Shown: positions 35,815-45,233, numbered from the stretch's first letter. The stretch is 64,000 nucleotides of DNA from a virus (IMGVR_UViG_3300025383_000011:62001-126000); one strand, 5' to 3'. The notes: generated by a model from the letters alone, not told the origin. A program made the numbers and translations.

Positions 35815-38502
35815 ATGAATGATAATATTGATTACGACCGGCTAGCAGCAGCTATTAGCAAAGCCTTGTCTGGCGGTGGCAGTGGTACCGGTGGTGCAAC
35901 TGCTTCAACCGCTGCAATGAACCCAGCTGACTTACAAAAGTTTTTTAAACAACTCAAAGACAATACCAATACCTGGGGCAGCGTAACCAAGTCTCTGGTT
36001 ACCGGTCAAAAGAAATTTCAAGATTTAAGCTACCAAATTGAGTCGCTTGATAAAAAGATTGAAGAAATTGAGGATTCTTTTGACGATCTAGATGATGCAG
36101 CCAAAGATCAGGCACACGCATTAAAAGAACAACTAACACAACAACGTGAAGCCACAGCCACAGTACAGCGCGAAAATGTCGCACGTACAGCCACCGTTGA
36201 AGGTTTGACCAATTTTACCAAGTCTGTAGTAAGTGCGGCTGCCAGAACAGCTGGCAATTTTGCCAAAGGTTTACAAGACGGATCTAGTGCATTTAGTCTA
36301 GCTGGTGGTTTGATGGAAGGCGCCATTGATGGTGCCAAAGGCGGAATTGATGCTCTAGGCAACACAGTGGGTGCTGTTGGCACAGCATTTTCTGCAGTTC
36401 CTGGCCCAGTTGGTATGGTTGCCAAAGTGGCTGCCGTTGCAGGTCCTGCTATTGCCGGGTTGGGCGATGCGGCTGCTGCAGTATCCAAATTCTATGTAAA
36501 CTACATGGTCAAAGAAGCCGAACAAACAGTTGCGGCTTTCAACAAAATATCTGCGTCTGGTGGTTTGTTTGCTGATGGTATGACCGGTATGCGACAGTCG
36601 GCTGGACAAGCTGGACTAACAGTCAAACAGTTTAGCGAGGTCATGTCGCAAAATGCTGAAAAGTTGGCAGCCAGTGGACTGGGTGTAACCGAAGGCGCTA
36701 AACAAATGGGTCGTGTTGGCAAGGTCATGAAAGACACTGGCATCACAGATCAACTGTTAAAACTGGGTTACGGGTTTGAAGAACAGGCCAGCCTGACAGC
36801 AGATGTAATTGCACAGATGCGCCAGAGTGCTGGTGGCAAAGTCGGTGACAAGGCAGTCGCAGAAGAAACTCAAAAATACGCAGAAAATTTAAGAATAATT
36901 GCTGCCATTACTGGCGAAGACGCCAAAAAGAAAGTGGCTCAAGTACAACAGGAAAATGCAGTACTGGCTTTCCAAATTGAAATGGCCAAGAAAACTCCTG
37001 AGCAACGTGCTGCTATCAATGCCGCAATGGCAACAGCCACAGAGCAAGAACGCAAGAATCTTAGAGATCGTGTGGCGTTTGGCGAAGTTATCAACAAAGA
37101 AGGTGCCATATACGAAGCCACAGTAGCCGGCGCAAAAGAAAAAGGCGAAGAACAAAAACGATTGTTGGACAACAACAATCTAACAACAAAAACCAATGCT
37201 GACTTGAATGCAAAATACGGCGATCAAATCAAGAAAAGTGTGTTGGCACAGAAAGATTTTGCTGTGGCTGGTATGGCCGCAGGCGGCACAATCGCCAATG
37301 TAAACAAAGCTCAACTTGACGTATTAAATCAATCAAATACCTATACCAAAGACGCTGTTGAAACTGGCAAAGACCTAGTAAATCAACAGCAGGCGTCCAC
37401 TGACGACTTGACTACAAGCACCATTGATGCCTCCAAAGCAGCTCAGCAATTGGCGTTGGATATACAAGAAATGGTGCTGCCTCAATTGAGCAAGTTCAGC
37501 GAAGTTACTGCTCAGATTTTAAAAACCATGAGCAAGTATGTTAAAGAATTCAATGACGTGACCAACAAGCAAGATGAAGCCAACTGGAAAGTAATGGACT
37601 TTTGGGAAAAAATGGAATCGGGACTTGCACGAGTAGTTGAATGGGTGGGCACTATACTTGACAAATTGACCATGGGTGCATTTGGCAGTATCTTGAAGGG
37701 AATTTTTGGACAAGATATTGAAGACATCAAAGAAGAGCGTGTCAAAAAAGAAACAGAATATCTCAAAGAGCACGGCAGAGAAACAGGTCCAGCCGCTGAA
37801 GAAAAAACAAAAGCTGCTCAAACACCTTTCGTTGGCAAGAGCAACGAGTACTATGCCAAGATGCAAGCTTCTATCACCGAAGCCGCCAAAAAGGCCGGTG
37901 TAGCCAACCCCGAAGTGATAGGCAAACTGGGAGCGTCTCAAACCAGCTTGGAAACTGGCTACGGCAAACACATGGCCGGCAACAATGCGTTTGGTATCAA
38001 AGCCGATGCCAGCTGGACTGGTCCTGTAGCTGAAGTAATGACCAAGGAGTTTGTCAAAGGTGTAGGCATGGTCAATGTTATGCAAAAATTCCGTGCATAC
38101 GACAAAGTAGAAGATTCAGCCAAAGACTATGTGGAGTTCCTGCAAAAAAATGGTCGTTACAAAGGAGTGTTGGCAGCCACAAACATCGACGATGCTATCA
38201 AAGCACAAGCCGCCACTGGTTATGCTACAGATCCCGACTACGGTTCAAAATTGTCTAGCATTACTAATACCTATGCTAACCAAGGTAATCACGGTGGTGC
38301 TGCTACCGGTGCATTTGTCAAAGCCACCCCGGGTGGAACCAGTATGAAATTGGCCGAAGGCGGACGTGATGAATTGGTTACTCCGTTGATCAATGGTCGT
38401 TTGCCGGGAATGGATGAATTGATTGACGCTGTAAATCGTTTGGTACGAGTTTCGGAAGCACAGCACTCAACTTCGGAAAAGATCTTGTACGCAACAGCAT
38501 AA
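35815..38502 (+). CDS. Tail tape measure-like protein with GH73 glucosaminidase domain
   Basis: 895 aa. An N-terminal low-complexity segment (SGGGSGTGGATAS) precedes coiled coil. A long hydrophobic Ala/Gly-rich region (residues about 140-220, with VGTAFSAVPGPVGMVAKVAA) may cross the inner membrane at DNA ejection. More helical coil follows. Residues about 680-820 match N-acetylglucosaminidase (GH73, FlgJ-type): IGKLGASQTSLETGYGKHMA with the candidate catalytic Glu713, NNAFGIKADASWTG, then DYVEFLQKNGRYKGVL and ATGYATDPDYGSKL. The protein combines length-ruler character with a peptidoglycan-cutting domain, as in many long-tailed phages. T4 gp29 (590 aa) has no such domain. Tape-measure role is inferred from architecture and the position between gp26 and the portal gene. 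Confidence 0.75.
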   Translation: MNDNIDYDRLAAAISKALSGGGSGTGGATASTAAMNPADLQKFFKQLKDNTNTWGSVTKSLVTGQKKFQDLSYQIESLDKKIEEIEDSFDDLDDAAKDQAHALKEQLTQQREATATVQRENVARTATVEGLTNFTKSVVSAAARTAGNFAKGLQDGSSAFSLAGGLMEGAIDGAKGGIDALGNTVGAVGTAFSAVPGPVGMVAKVAAVAGPAIAGLGDAAAAVSKFYVNYMVKEAEQTVAAFNKISASGGLFADGMTGMRQSAGQAGLTVKQFSEVMSQNAEKLAASGLGVTEGAKQMGRVGKVMKDTGITDQLLKLGYGFEEQASLTADVIAQMRQSAGGKVGDKAVAEETQKYAENLRIIAAITGEDAKKKVAQVQQENAVLAFQIEMAKKTPEQRAAINAAMATATEQERKNLRDRVAFGEVINKEGAIYEATVAGAKEKGEEQKRLLDNNNLTTKTNADLNAKYGDQIKKSVLAQKDFAVAGMAAGGTIANVNKAQLDVLNQSNTYTKDAVETGKDLVNQQQASTDDLTTSTIDASKAAQQLALDIQEMVLPQLSKFSEVTAQILKTMSKYVKEFNDVTNKQDEANWKVMDFWEKMESGLARVVEWVGTILDKLTMGAFGSILKGIFGQDIEDIKEERVKKETEYLKEHGRETGPAAEEKTKAAQTPFVGKSNEYYAKMQASITEAAKKAGVANPEVIGKLGASQTSLETGYGKHMAGNNAFGIKADASWTGPVAEVMTKEFVKGVGMVNVMQKFRAYDKVEDSAKDYVEFLQKNGRYKGVLAATNIDDAIKAQAATGYATDPDYGSKLSSITNTYANQGNHGGAATGAFVKATPGGTSMKLAEGGRDELVTPLINGRLPGMDELIDAVNRLVRVSEAQHSTSEKILYATA

Positions 38503-38507
38503 CGTAC

Positions 38508-38515
38508 GGTAAATA
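38508..38515 (+). promoter_or_regulatory. Weak late promoter box GGTAAATA before gp20
   Basis: GGTAAATA keeps TAAATA but differs at the first two bases. Predicted +1 near 38521, 18 nt before the gp20 ATG. Confidence 0.35.
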
Positions 38516-38538
38516 TAGCATAAACAGAGAATACACAT

Positions 38539-40251
38539 ATGGCCGGTTGGAAAAAATACTTTAAAACCAGTAACTTACCCAGTAATATCAGTCCTTTAGG
38601 TGGTGGTCGTCTGCCAGATGCTGGCTATCGCAACTATCAAAGTCAATTGCCGGAAGTTTACACCGGGCAACCAAATCGTGTTGAACGTTACAATCAGTAC
38701 GAACAAATGGATATGGATTCCGAAGTCAATGCAGCTTTGGACATTCTAGCTGAATTCTGTACTCAAAAGAATTTAGAAAATAACACAGCATTTACAATCA
38801 AATACAAAGAACAACCCAGCGACAACGAAGTCAACATCATCAAAGAGCAACTGCAACAATGGGTAGCACTTAACGAGTTCAACAGACGCATATTCAAAAT
38901 TGTTCGCAACGTGTTCAAGTACGGCGATCAAGTGTTTATTCGAGACCCAGAAAACTTTAAACTGTACTGGACCGAAATGTCCAAAGTTACTAAAGTTATT
39001 GTCAACGAAGGCGAAGGCAAAAAGCCCGAGCAGTACTTGATCAAAGATATCAACCCTAACTTTCAAAACCTAACAGTTACCGCAGTGGCCACAACAGATA
39101 CCTATACGAATCACCCACAGGTGGGTGGCCCATCAGGCGCTTATGTACAACCACAAAGCCCATTTGGTGGTGGCTCACGTTTTAGTCACGCTAAAAACGA
39201 AGCTGCTATCAATGCTGAACACGTGATGCACATCAGCTTGACTGAAGGCCTGGATGTGTATTGGCCATTTGGTAACTCGGTGTTGGAAAACATTTTTAAA
39301 GTGTTTAAGCAGAAAGAACTCTTAGAAGACAGTATCATTATCTATCGTGTGCAACGTGCTCCAGAGCGTCGTGTGTTCAAAATTGACGTGGGTAATATGC
39401 CAAGTCATATGGCCATGGCATTTGTTGAACGTATCAAAAACGAAATTCACCAACGCCGTATTCCCACACAAACTGGTAACGGTGGAGCCACAATGATGGA
39501 TGCCACTTACAATCCCTTGAGTACAAACGAAGATTATTTTTTCCCACAAACAGCCGATAGCCGTGGATCCAGCGTGGACGTATTGCCGGGCGGTAGCAAC
39601 CTGGGCGAAATCACCGACTTGCGATTCTTTACTAATAAATTATTCCGCGGTTTGCGTATTCCAAGCAGCTACTTACCAACCACTGCCGAGGATGGTAGTC
39701 AAGCATACACAGATGGTCGCGTGGGTACAGCACTCATTCAGGAATGGCGATTTAACCAATATTGCCAACGCTTGCAAGCCATGGTTGCCGACAAGTTGGA
39801 TTCGGAATTCAAACTGTTTATGCGTTGGAGAGGTTTCAACATTGATGGATCGTTGTTTGATTTGTCGTTCAACGAACCACAAAACTTTGCACAGTATCGT
39901 CAAGCCGACATTGACTCAGCTCGTATTGCTACATTTACACAGCTGGAACCATTGCCTTATTTTAGCAAACGTTGGTTAATGAAACGTTATCTAGGTATGA
40001 CCGAACAAGAAATCAGTGAAAATGAACAGGCCTGGGCCGAAGAACGTGGCGACACAGATTTGGCACAGCCAGATGCACCTGGATTGCGTAGTGTAGGCAT
40101 TAGCCCCGGTGGTGTAAGTGCTGATTTAGAAGGTCTAGGTCCTGACACAGCAGGTGGCCCAACACCAGCTGGAGCCGGTCCTACAGGCGGAGCAATACCA
40201 GCTGCCGGCGGCGCACCTGGTGGTCCAGCCGGTTCAGCTAGCCCAATTTAA
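38539..40251 (+). CDS. gp20: Portal vertex protein gp20
   Basis: 570 aa (T4: 524). The N-terminal RYNQYEQMDMDSEVNAALDI and LAEFCTQKN, the core FGDQ-type NVFKYGDQVFIRDPENFKLY, and the helix-rich clip/stem with VQRAPERRVFKIDVGNMPSH and DVLPGGSNLGEITDLRFF are classic gp20. The dodecameric portal is the DNA gate and the initiator of prohead assembly. The C-terminal 50 residues are a Gly/Pro/Ala-rich tail (AGGPTPAGAGPTGGAIPAAG), absent in T4 and probably disordered. It heads the head-gene module, in T4-like order with 67, 21, 22, 23. Confidence 0.96.
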   Translation: MAGWKKYFKTSNLPSNISPLGGGRLPDAGYRNYQSQLPEVYTGQPNRVERYNQYEQMDMDSEVNAALDILAEFCTQKNLENNTAFTIKYKEQPSDNEVNIIKEQLQQWVALNEFNRRIFKIVRNVFKYGDQVFIRDPENFKLYWTEMSKVTKVIVNEGEGKKPEQYLIKDINPNFQNLTVTAVATTDTYTNHPQVGGPSGAYVQPQSPFGGGSRFSHAKNEAAINAEHVMHISLTEGLDVYWPFGNSVLENIFKVFKQKELLEDSIIIYRVQRAPERRVFKIDVGNMPSHMAMAFVERIKNEIHQRRIPTQTGNGGATMMDATYNPLSTNEDYFFPQTADSRGSSVDVLPGGSNLGEITDLRFFTNKLFRGLRIPSSYLPTTAEDGSQAYTDGRVGTALIQEWRFNQYCQRLQAMVADKLDSEFKLFMRWRGFNIDGSLFDLSFNEPQNFAQYRQADIDSARIATFTQLEPLPYFSKRWLMKRYLGMTEQEISENEQAWAEERGDTDLAQPDAPGLRSVGISPGGVSADLEGLGPDTAGGPTPAGAGPTGGAIPAAGGAPGGPAGSASPI

Positions 40252-40260
40252 TCAAAAAGG

Positions 40261-40268
40261 GTTAAATA
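40261..40268 (+). promoter_or_regulatory. Weak late promoter box GTTAAATA
   Basis: GTTAAATA (two mismatches). T4 spacing would put +1 on the A of ATG 40274. AAAAAGGG upstream of the box is an alternative ribosome site for readthrough transcripts, so the box may be fortuitous. Confidence 0.25.
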
Positions 40269-40273
40269 CTCAT

Positions 40274-40504
40274 ATGAATATTATGGAATTGTTTGACCCA
40301 GCACCAGAGGGCTATTACGACGAAAAGAGCGATCAAAGTACTCTTAAAATGTCAGATAGCCGTAAAACCCGACTGACATTGGCACACCTAAATCGGCTGA
40401 GAAAAAGTCACGACGTTCGTAAATTGGAACACGAAAAGAAGTTGGAAGCAGTAGCCAAACAATATCAACCTGCACCCGAAGCCGGTGCTCTTGCTGGATT
40501 ATAA
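40274..40504 (+). CDS. Small prohead core protein (gp67/gp68-like)
   Basis: 76 aa from ATG 40274, after the gp20 stop. An open frame extends back into gp20, but those residues overlap the portal gene. It begins MNIMELFDPAPEGYYDEKSD, then MSDSRKTRLTLAHLNRLRK and a charged helix. Small proteins with the pattern ELFDxAPEGY...SDxRKTRLTLxHLNxLR lie between gp20 and gp21 in environmental T4-type phages and are taken as prohead core components. T4 gp67 is 80 aa. Assignment rests on position and pattern. Confidence 0.7.
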   Translation: MNIMELFDPAPEGYYDEKSDQSTLKMSDSRKTRLTLAHLNRLRKSHDVRKLEHEKKLEAVAKQYQPAPEAGALAGL

Positions 40505-40575
40505 GCAGTTTTCTGTAATAAATCTGTAAAACACCTCAAAATATACCCATTTAACCCCAGAAATATACGTACTTT

Positions 40576-40583
40576 AGTAAATA
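40576..40583 (+). promoter_or_regulatory. Late promoter box AGTAAATA
   Basis: AGTAAATA in the 111-nt gap before the acidic core gene. Predicted +1 near 40589 gives a 27-nt leader with AAGGGG before ATG 40616. Confidence 0.45.
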
Positions 40584-40615
40584 ACTAACAAAGCTATATT
40601 TTTAAGGGGTTTCTT

Positions 40616-41593
40616 ATGAACAAGTTTGAAAAGTTAATTGAATACATCATTAATGATGAAGATCAAAAAGCACGTGAATTATTTCACGACATCGTAGTAG
40701 AAAAATCACGCGACATATATGAATCTATCATGGACGAAGAGTCTATGGAAGAAAACTTTGACCACCCAGCAGTTGCAGGTGATCAGGTTGAAGATATGGT
40801 CAAAGAAGTTGGAACCGAAGAAGCAATGGGTGAAGACGACGAAGAAGGCGCTGAGTTAGAGTTAGGCGGCGACGAAGAAGAATTCGGCGACGAAGAAGAT
40901 CACGACGAAATCGAAGGCAATCCAGCTGAAGAAGAAATCGAAGACAAAGTAATGAACATTGATGCCAAGTTAGACGAGCTATTAGCCAAGTTTGACGAAA
41001 TCATGGGCGACGAAGGTCACGGCGAAGAGCCAGCTATGCACAACGAACCAGAAATGGGCGCTGAGCACGGTGAAGAACCAGAAATGGCTGAAGAAATGTA
41101 CGAAGAAGAAGTTGAAGAAGAGGAAGAAAAAGAAGAAGAGTCTAAAGAAGCAAAAAAGACTGAAGAATCTAAATCTAACCGTATCAAATCAACTTCTGAA
41201 CTAATGCGTGAATATGTTGACCAAATTGGCGATATCTACGGCGGTCAAGGCGACGCAGCCGAAGGTACAGCAGTTGGCGCAGCTGGCAAAAAAACTTCAA
41301 TCAATACCAAAGATCCAGTAGGTCCAGGTGCTGATTTTGGTGGTACACCAGTTAGAACAAAAGGCGCAGACAGCAATCAAGACGGTACTAGCCCAACAAA
41401 GGCAAGTAACGAATATACCAAAGGCGAAGGTACTATCAAGTCTGGTAACGTAAACGTTCCAGGTGGCAAAGCAGCTCAGAAACCAACAGGTAAAGAGTAC
41501 AGCAAGTCACACGACGCTGAAGGTAAAACAGTAGGTAACAACGGTTCCGTTCCAATTAACAAGAAGAGCGAAATCGGTGGAAAAGTACGTTAA
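40616..41593 (+). CDS. Acidic prohead core protein
   Basis: 325 aa. Residues 50-180 are extremely acidic, with long Glu/Asp runs such as EEEVEEEEEKEEESKEAKK. The C-terminal third is neutral to basic and Gly/Thr/Lys-rich (GKKTSINTKDPVGPGADFGG). This bipolar composition suits an internal scaffold-core protein degraded by gp21. Several L/I-x-E-type sites could be cleaved. It has no recognisable family beyond composition; its position between the gp67-like gene and gp21 supports the role (T4 has gp68 there, 141 aa). A strong AAGGGG ribosome site precedes the ATG. Confidence 0.65.
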   Translation: MNKFEKLIEYIINDEDQKARELFHDIVVEKSRDIYESIMDEESMEENFDHPAVAGDQVEDMVKEVGTEEAMGEDDEEGAELELGGDEEEFGDEEDHDEIEGNPAEEEIEDKVMNIDAKLDELLAKFDEIMGDEGHGEEPAMHNEPEMGAEHGEEPEMAEEMYEEEVEEEEEKEEESKEAKKTEESKSNRIKSTSELMREYVDQIGDIYGGQGDAAEGTAVGAAGKKTSINTKDPVGPGADFGGTPVRTKGADSNQDGTSPTKASNEYTKGEGTIKSGNVNVPGGKAAQKPTGKEYSKSHDAEGKTVGNNGSVPINKKSEIGGKVR

Positions 41594-41614
41594 TCGTATT
41601 AGATAGGAAACAAA

Positions 41615-42253
41615 ATGGCTTTGTATCTTAAAGAGAATTTGACTTTTGACCGTGCAGGGATCGTTGTTGAACACAGCGAATCCGCTGACGGCAAGAGTAA
41701 GGATCTCTATATGAAAGGGATATTCATCGAAGGTGGCGTTAAGAATGCCAACGAACGTGTATATCCTGTTCACGAAATTCAAAAAGCCGTGTCAACTATT
41801 AATGAACAAATCAAAGGTGGTTATAGTGTACTCGGCGAAGTAGACCACCCAGATGATCTAAAGATTAACTTGGACCGTGTTAGCCATATGATCACAGAAA
41901 TGTGGATGGATGGCCCTGCAGGTTACGGAAAATTAAAAGTGTTGCCAACTCCGATGGGTAAACTGGTAGAAGCCATGATCACATCAGGCGTAAAACTAGG
42001 TGTATCATCACGTGGATCTGGTAATGTTAACGAAGGAAGTGGACACGTTAGTGATTTTGAAATCATTACCGTTGACATCGTAGCACAGCCTAGCGCACCT
42101 CACGCTTATCCAAAAGTCATTTATGAAGGCTTGATGAATATGCGAGGTGGTATGCAGGTATTTGAAACGGCACGTGAAGCCGCTCAAGATCAAAAAGTAC
42201 AGAAGTACCTGAAGCAAGGCATTGAAGCCTTAATCAAAGATTTAAAACTATAG
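41615..42253 (+). CDS. gp21: Prohead core protease gp21
   Basis: 212 aa, the T4 size. The herpes/phage assembly-protease triad can be placed: His78 in GEVDHPD, Ser131/132 in KLGVSSRGSG, and Asp154 in VDIVAQPSAPHAYP. The N-terminal KGIFIEGGVKNANERVYP segment is typical. It matures the prohead by cutting scaffold and capsid protein after L/I-x-E sites. AGGA 7 nt before the ATG and tight spacing with gp22 show one operon. Confidence 0.94.
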   Translation: MALYLKENLTFDRAGIVVEHSESADGKSKDLYMKGIFIEGGVKNANERVYPVHEIQKAVSTINEQIKGGYSVLGEVDHPDDLKINLDRVSHMITEMWMDGPAGYGKLKVLPTPMGKLVEAMITSGVKLGVSSRGSGNVNEGSGHVSDFEIITVDIVAQPSAPHAYPKVIYEGLMNMRGGMQVFETAREAAQDQKVQKYLKQGIEALIKDLKL

Positions 42254-42265
42254 GAGAAATATCCA

Positions 42266-43381
42266 ATGTTAGATGCTATCAAACCATTGTTGGATAACGG
42301 AATTATTAACGAGGAAACTCGTACTGCAATTTCCGAAGCTTGGGAAGCTCGTATTACCGAAGCCAAAGAACAAGTACGTGCTGAACTACGTGAAGAATTC
42401 GCACAACGTTATTCACATGATAAAGCTGTAATGGTTGAAGCTCTAGACAAAATGGTTACAGAGTCTCTCACTGCAGAACTACAAGAATTTGCAGACGAAA
42501 AAAAACAATTAGCAGAAGACCGTGTTGCATTTAAACGCACAATGGTTGAAAGCGCCAGCAAGTTTGATAATTTCATGGTAGCAAAACTATCAGAAGAAAT
42601 TAAAGAACTACGTGCAGATCGTAAGACATACGAAGCAGCTATTGCCAAGTTAGAAAACTTTACAATCCGTGCGCTAGCAGAAGAAATCAAAGAGTTTGAA
42701 GCAGACAAGCGTGCCGTGGTGGAAACCAAGGTTCGTTTAGTTGCTGAAGGTAAAGCTAAACTAGCTGAACTACAAGCTAAATTTGTAAAACAATCTGCCG
42801 AGGCTGTTAAAGAGGCTGTTACCAGTTCGTTAGAGTCAGAATTGACTCAACTAAAAGAAGATATCCAAATTGCTCGTGAGAATATGTTTGGTCGTCGTCT
42901 ATTTGAAGCATTCGCCAGCGAGTTTGCCGGTACTCATTTAAATGAGAACAAGCAGATCCGTGAGTTACAAGGTACTGTAAGTACTTTGGCTCAGAAATTG
43001 TCTGAAGCAGTATCAGCAATTGAAGACAAGAAAGCTCTAGTTGAATCAAAAGAAACAGAAATCAAGATTATCAAAGAGTCAGCAGAACGCAAAGAAAAAC
43101 TTGCAGAAATGTTGAAGCCTTTGAACAAAGAGAAGTCAGCAATCATGCGTGACTTGCTCGAGAGTGTACAGACTGATCGTCTTCAGACTGCATACGAAAA
43201 GTATCTACCAGCTGTATTGAACAATTCCGCTGTTAAAGTTGTTGCTGAAAAGCAATCAGTTTTGACAGAGAGTCGTGCAGTAGTAACTGGTGATAAAACT
43301 GCTAAAACTGCCGTTGAAGGCCGAACAACAGAAGTGCAAACCAATGTTGTTGAACTAAAACGTTTAGCAGGGCTTAATTAA
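42266..43381 (+). CDS. gp22: Prohead scaffold protein gp22
   Basis: 371 aa, almost wholly alpha-helical, Lys/Glu/Ala-rich coiled coil. MLDAIKPLLDNGIINEETRT at the start and the C-terminal VELKRLAGLN match the gp22 family, whose last residues bind the capsid protein. Many L-x-E and I-x-E sites for gp21 are present. T4 gp22 is 269 aa. TAGGAG precedes the ATG, 12 nt after gp21. Confidence 0.9.
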   Translation: MLDAIKPLLDNGIINEETRTAISEAWEARITEAKEQVRAELREEFAQRYSHDKAVMVEALDKMVTESLTAELQEFADEKKQLAEDRVAFKRTMVESASKFDNFMVAKLSEEIKELRADRKTYEAAIAKLENFTIRALAEEIKEFEADKRAVVETKVRLVAEGKAKLAELQAKFVKQSAEAVKEAVTSSLESELTQLKEDIQIARENMFGRRLFEAFASEFAGTHLNENKQIRELQGTVSTLAQKLSEAVSAIEDKKALVESKETEIKIIKESAERKEKLAEMLKPLNKEKSAIMRDLLESVQTDRLQTAYEKYLPAVLNNSAVKVVAEKQSVLTESRAVVTGDKTAKTAVEGRTTEVQTNVVELKRLAGLN

Positions 43382-43406
43382 ACCCTAAAAGGAAAGAGGA
43401 ATTAAA

Positions 43407-44582
43407 ATGACACAACAATTATTAGAAAGCCGTTGGGGCGAAACCAAAGAAGCCCTGTTAGAAGGCCTACAAGGTTCACGTCGTACAACAATGGGTGTGA
43501 TCTTAGAAAACACTCGTAAAATGTTAGCTGAGAACGCAACAGCTGGCTCAACACAAGCAGGTAACGTAGCTACACTAAACCGTGTAATTCTACCAGTTAT
43601 CCGTCGTGTAATGCCAACAGTTATCGCTAACGAAATCGTTGGTGTACAACCAATGACAGGTCCAGTTGCTCAAATCCACACATTGCGTGTTCGTTATGCT
43701 GATAGCGTTAGTGCTACAACATCAACAGACGGCGCAAACGCTGGCGATGAGGCATTGAGCCCATTCAAGATTGCAACAGCATACTCTGGTAACTCTGCAA
43801 CTTCACAAGCTACTTCTACAGCAGCTCTTGAAGGCGTAGCAGGTAACCGTATCAACGTTCAAATCTTGAAACAAGTTGTAGAAGCTAAAACACGTAAGTT
43901 ATCAGCTCGTTGGACATTCGAAGCTGCGCAAGATGCACAATCTATGCACGGTTTGGATGTTGAAGCTGAAATCATGGCTGCTTTGGCACAAGAGATCACA
44001 GTTGAGATCGACCAAGAAATTTTGGCTTCTTTACGTGCTCTAGCTGCAACTGATTACACATTTGACCAAGCTGCAGTATCTGGTACAGCTACATTCGTTG
44101 GTGATGAACACGCTGCTTTAGCTGTTCTAGTCAATCGTACAGCTAACTTGATCGCTCAGCGTACACGTCGTGGTGCTGGTAACTGGGCAGTTGTTTCCCC
44201 AGCTGCGTTAACAGTACTACAAAGTGCTACAACATCTGCATTCGCTCGTACAACAGAAGGCACATTCGAAGCTCCTACAAACACCAAGTTTGTTGGTACA
44301 TTGAACGGCGCAATGAAGATTTATGTTGACGGTTATGCAAACGACAGCCAAGCTGTATTAGTTGGTTATAAGGGTTCAAGCGAGGCTGATGCAGCTGCGT
44401 TCTATTGCCCATATATCCCATTGATGAGCTCTGGTGTTGTACTAGATCCAAGTACATTCGAACCAGTAGTTAGCTTCATGACACGTTATGGTTATGTTGA
44501 GTTAACAAACACAGCGTCATCTCTAGGTAACGCTGGTGACTACGTTGGTGAGATTGCAGTTGCGAACTTATCATTCCAGTAA
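43407..44582 (+). CDS. gp23: Major capsid protein gp23
   Basis: 391 aa, against 521 in T4. The HK97-fold sequence is continuous: NVATLNRVILPVIRRVMPTV then ANEIVGVQPMTGPVAQIHTL, QRTRRGAGNWAVVSPAALTV and the C-terminal FYCPYIPLMSSGVVLDPSTF and EPVVSFMTRYGYVEL. The candidate gp21 cut is after Glu42 in KMLAENATA. The shorter length fits the absence of the T4-type insertion domain. Codon use is strongly biased to GCT/GTT/ACA, as expected for the most abundant virion protein, and AAAGAGGAATTAAA is a strong ribosome site. A clear terminator follows. Confidence 0.96.
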   Translation: MTQQLLESRWGETKEALLEGLQGSRRTTMGVILENTRKMLAENATAGSTQAGNVATLNRVILPVIRRVMPTVIANEIVGVQPMTGPVAQIHTLRVRYADSVSATTSTDGANAGDEALSPFKIATAYSGNSATSQATSTAALEGVAGNRINVQILKQVVEAKTRKLSARWTFEAAQDAQSMHGLDVEAEIMAALAQEITVEIDQEILASLRALAATDYTFDQAAVSGTATFVGDEHAALAVLVNRTANLIAQRTRRGAGNWAVVSPAALTVLQSATTSAFARTTEGTFEAPTNTKFVGTLNGAMKIYVDGYANDSQAVLVGYKGSSEADAAAFYCPYIPLMSSGVVLDPSTFEPVVSFMTRYGYVELTNTASSLGNAGDYVGEIAVANLSFQ

Positions 44583-44616
44583 TCCAAAAATTACTACCCA
44601 GGGATGGGAAGGAAAC

Positions 44617-44641
44617 AAAAAGCCCCGCAAGGGGCTTTTTT
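44617..44641 (+). terminator. Rho-independent terminator after gp23
   Basis: AAAAAGCCCC-GCAA-GGGGCTTTTTT: 10-bp stem, GNRA-type loop and T run, 35 nt after the gp23 stop. It closes the head operon. Confidence 0.9.
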
Positions 44642-44649
44642 GTTGACCG

Positions 44650-44657
44650 CATAAATA
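44650..44657 (+). promoter_or_regulatory. Late promoter box CATAAATA
   Basis: CATAAATA 9 nt after the gp23 terminator. Predicted +1 near 44663 gives an 81-nt leader that contains GCCC-TTG-GGGC just before the ribosome site. Confidence 0.6.
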
Positions 44658-44743
44658 ATAGTGTTCACTCACAAGAGTAACTTTCGGAGCACCACTTCGG
44701 ATAGCCTAGAACGCTAACGCCCTTGGGGCAAAGGAGAAATAAA

Positions 44744-45214
44744 ATGGCAAACAAACTAAAAATCGCAAAAACTCATTCGGTTACCAGTCAGCTGGTTGAC
44801 TCATACACCAGTCCAACTTTAATCAGCGGTAATCACGTTGGTTCTGTTGGTGGTATTCGCAGTCAAATTGGACCACAGATTGCACCGCAAGTTAAAATTA
44901 ACGGTTCTGCAACAACCGGTAGCATTTTGCGTCAAAAAGGTGCACACAAGTTTTTAGCTACAGATGGTACAGATACTGCTATCTGCAAGCTGGTAAATTT
45001 GGCAACACCAACAGTGGCAAACACAATGAGCATTGGTATTATTCTAGCCAACACTACACAGTTACAAGCTAGCCGTATTACCAACCGTTGGGTATATGAC
45101 TTTGCTGGTAACAAGTATCGTTATTGGACCAAAGCTGCTACAACAAACAATCCATATGCTGTTGATGCAGCCGCCGGCACAGTGGGTTTTGTTCAAGTAT
45201 TAGACGCTAACTAA
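44744..45214 (+). CDS. Virion protein after gp23, possible capsid decoration protein
   Basis: 156 aa from ATG 44744 with AAAGGAGAAATAAA in front; an in-frame TTG at 44723 lies within that site. The sequence is beta-rich: SGNHVGSVGGIRSQIGPQI, SILRQKGAHKFLATDGTDTA and ITNRWVYDFAGNKYRYW. I do not recognise a named family. It has its own late promoter and strong terminators on both sides. It lies directly after gp23 and has similar codon bias, so high late expression is likely. Capsid decoration (the Hoc/Soc niche) is an inference. Confidence 0.6.
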   Translation: MANKLKIAKTHSVTSQLVDSYTSPTLISGNHVGSVGGIRSQIGPQIAPQVKINGSATTGSILRQKGAHKFLATDGTDTAICKLVNLATPTVANTMSIGIILANTTQLQASRITNRWVYDFAGNKYRYWTKAATTNNPYAVDAAAGTVGFVQVLDAN

Positions 45215-45233
45215 TTTTATTTGTTAGACTCAA

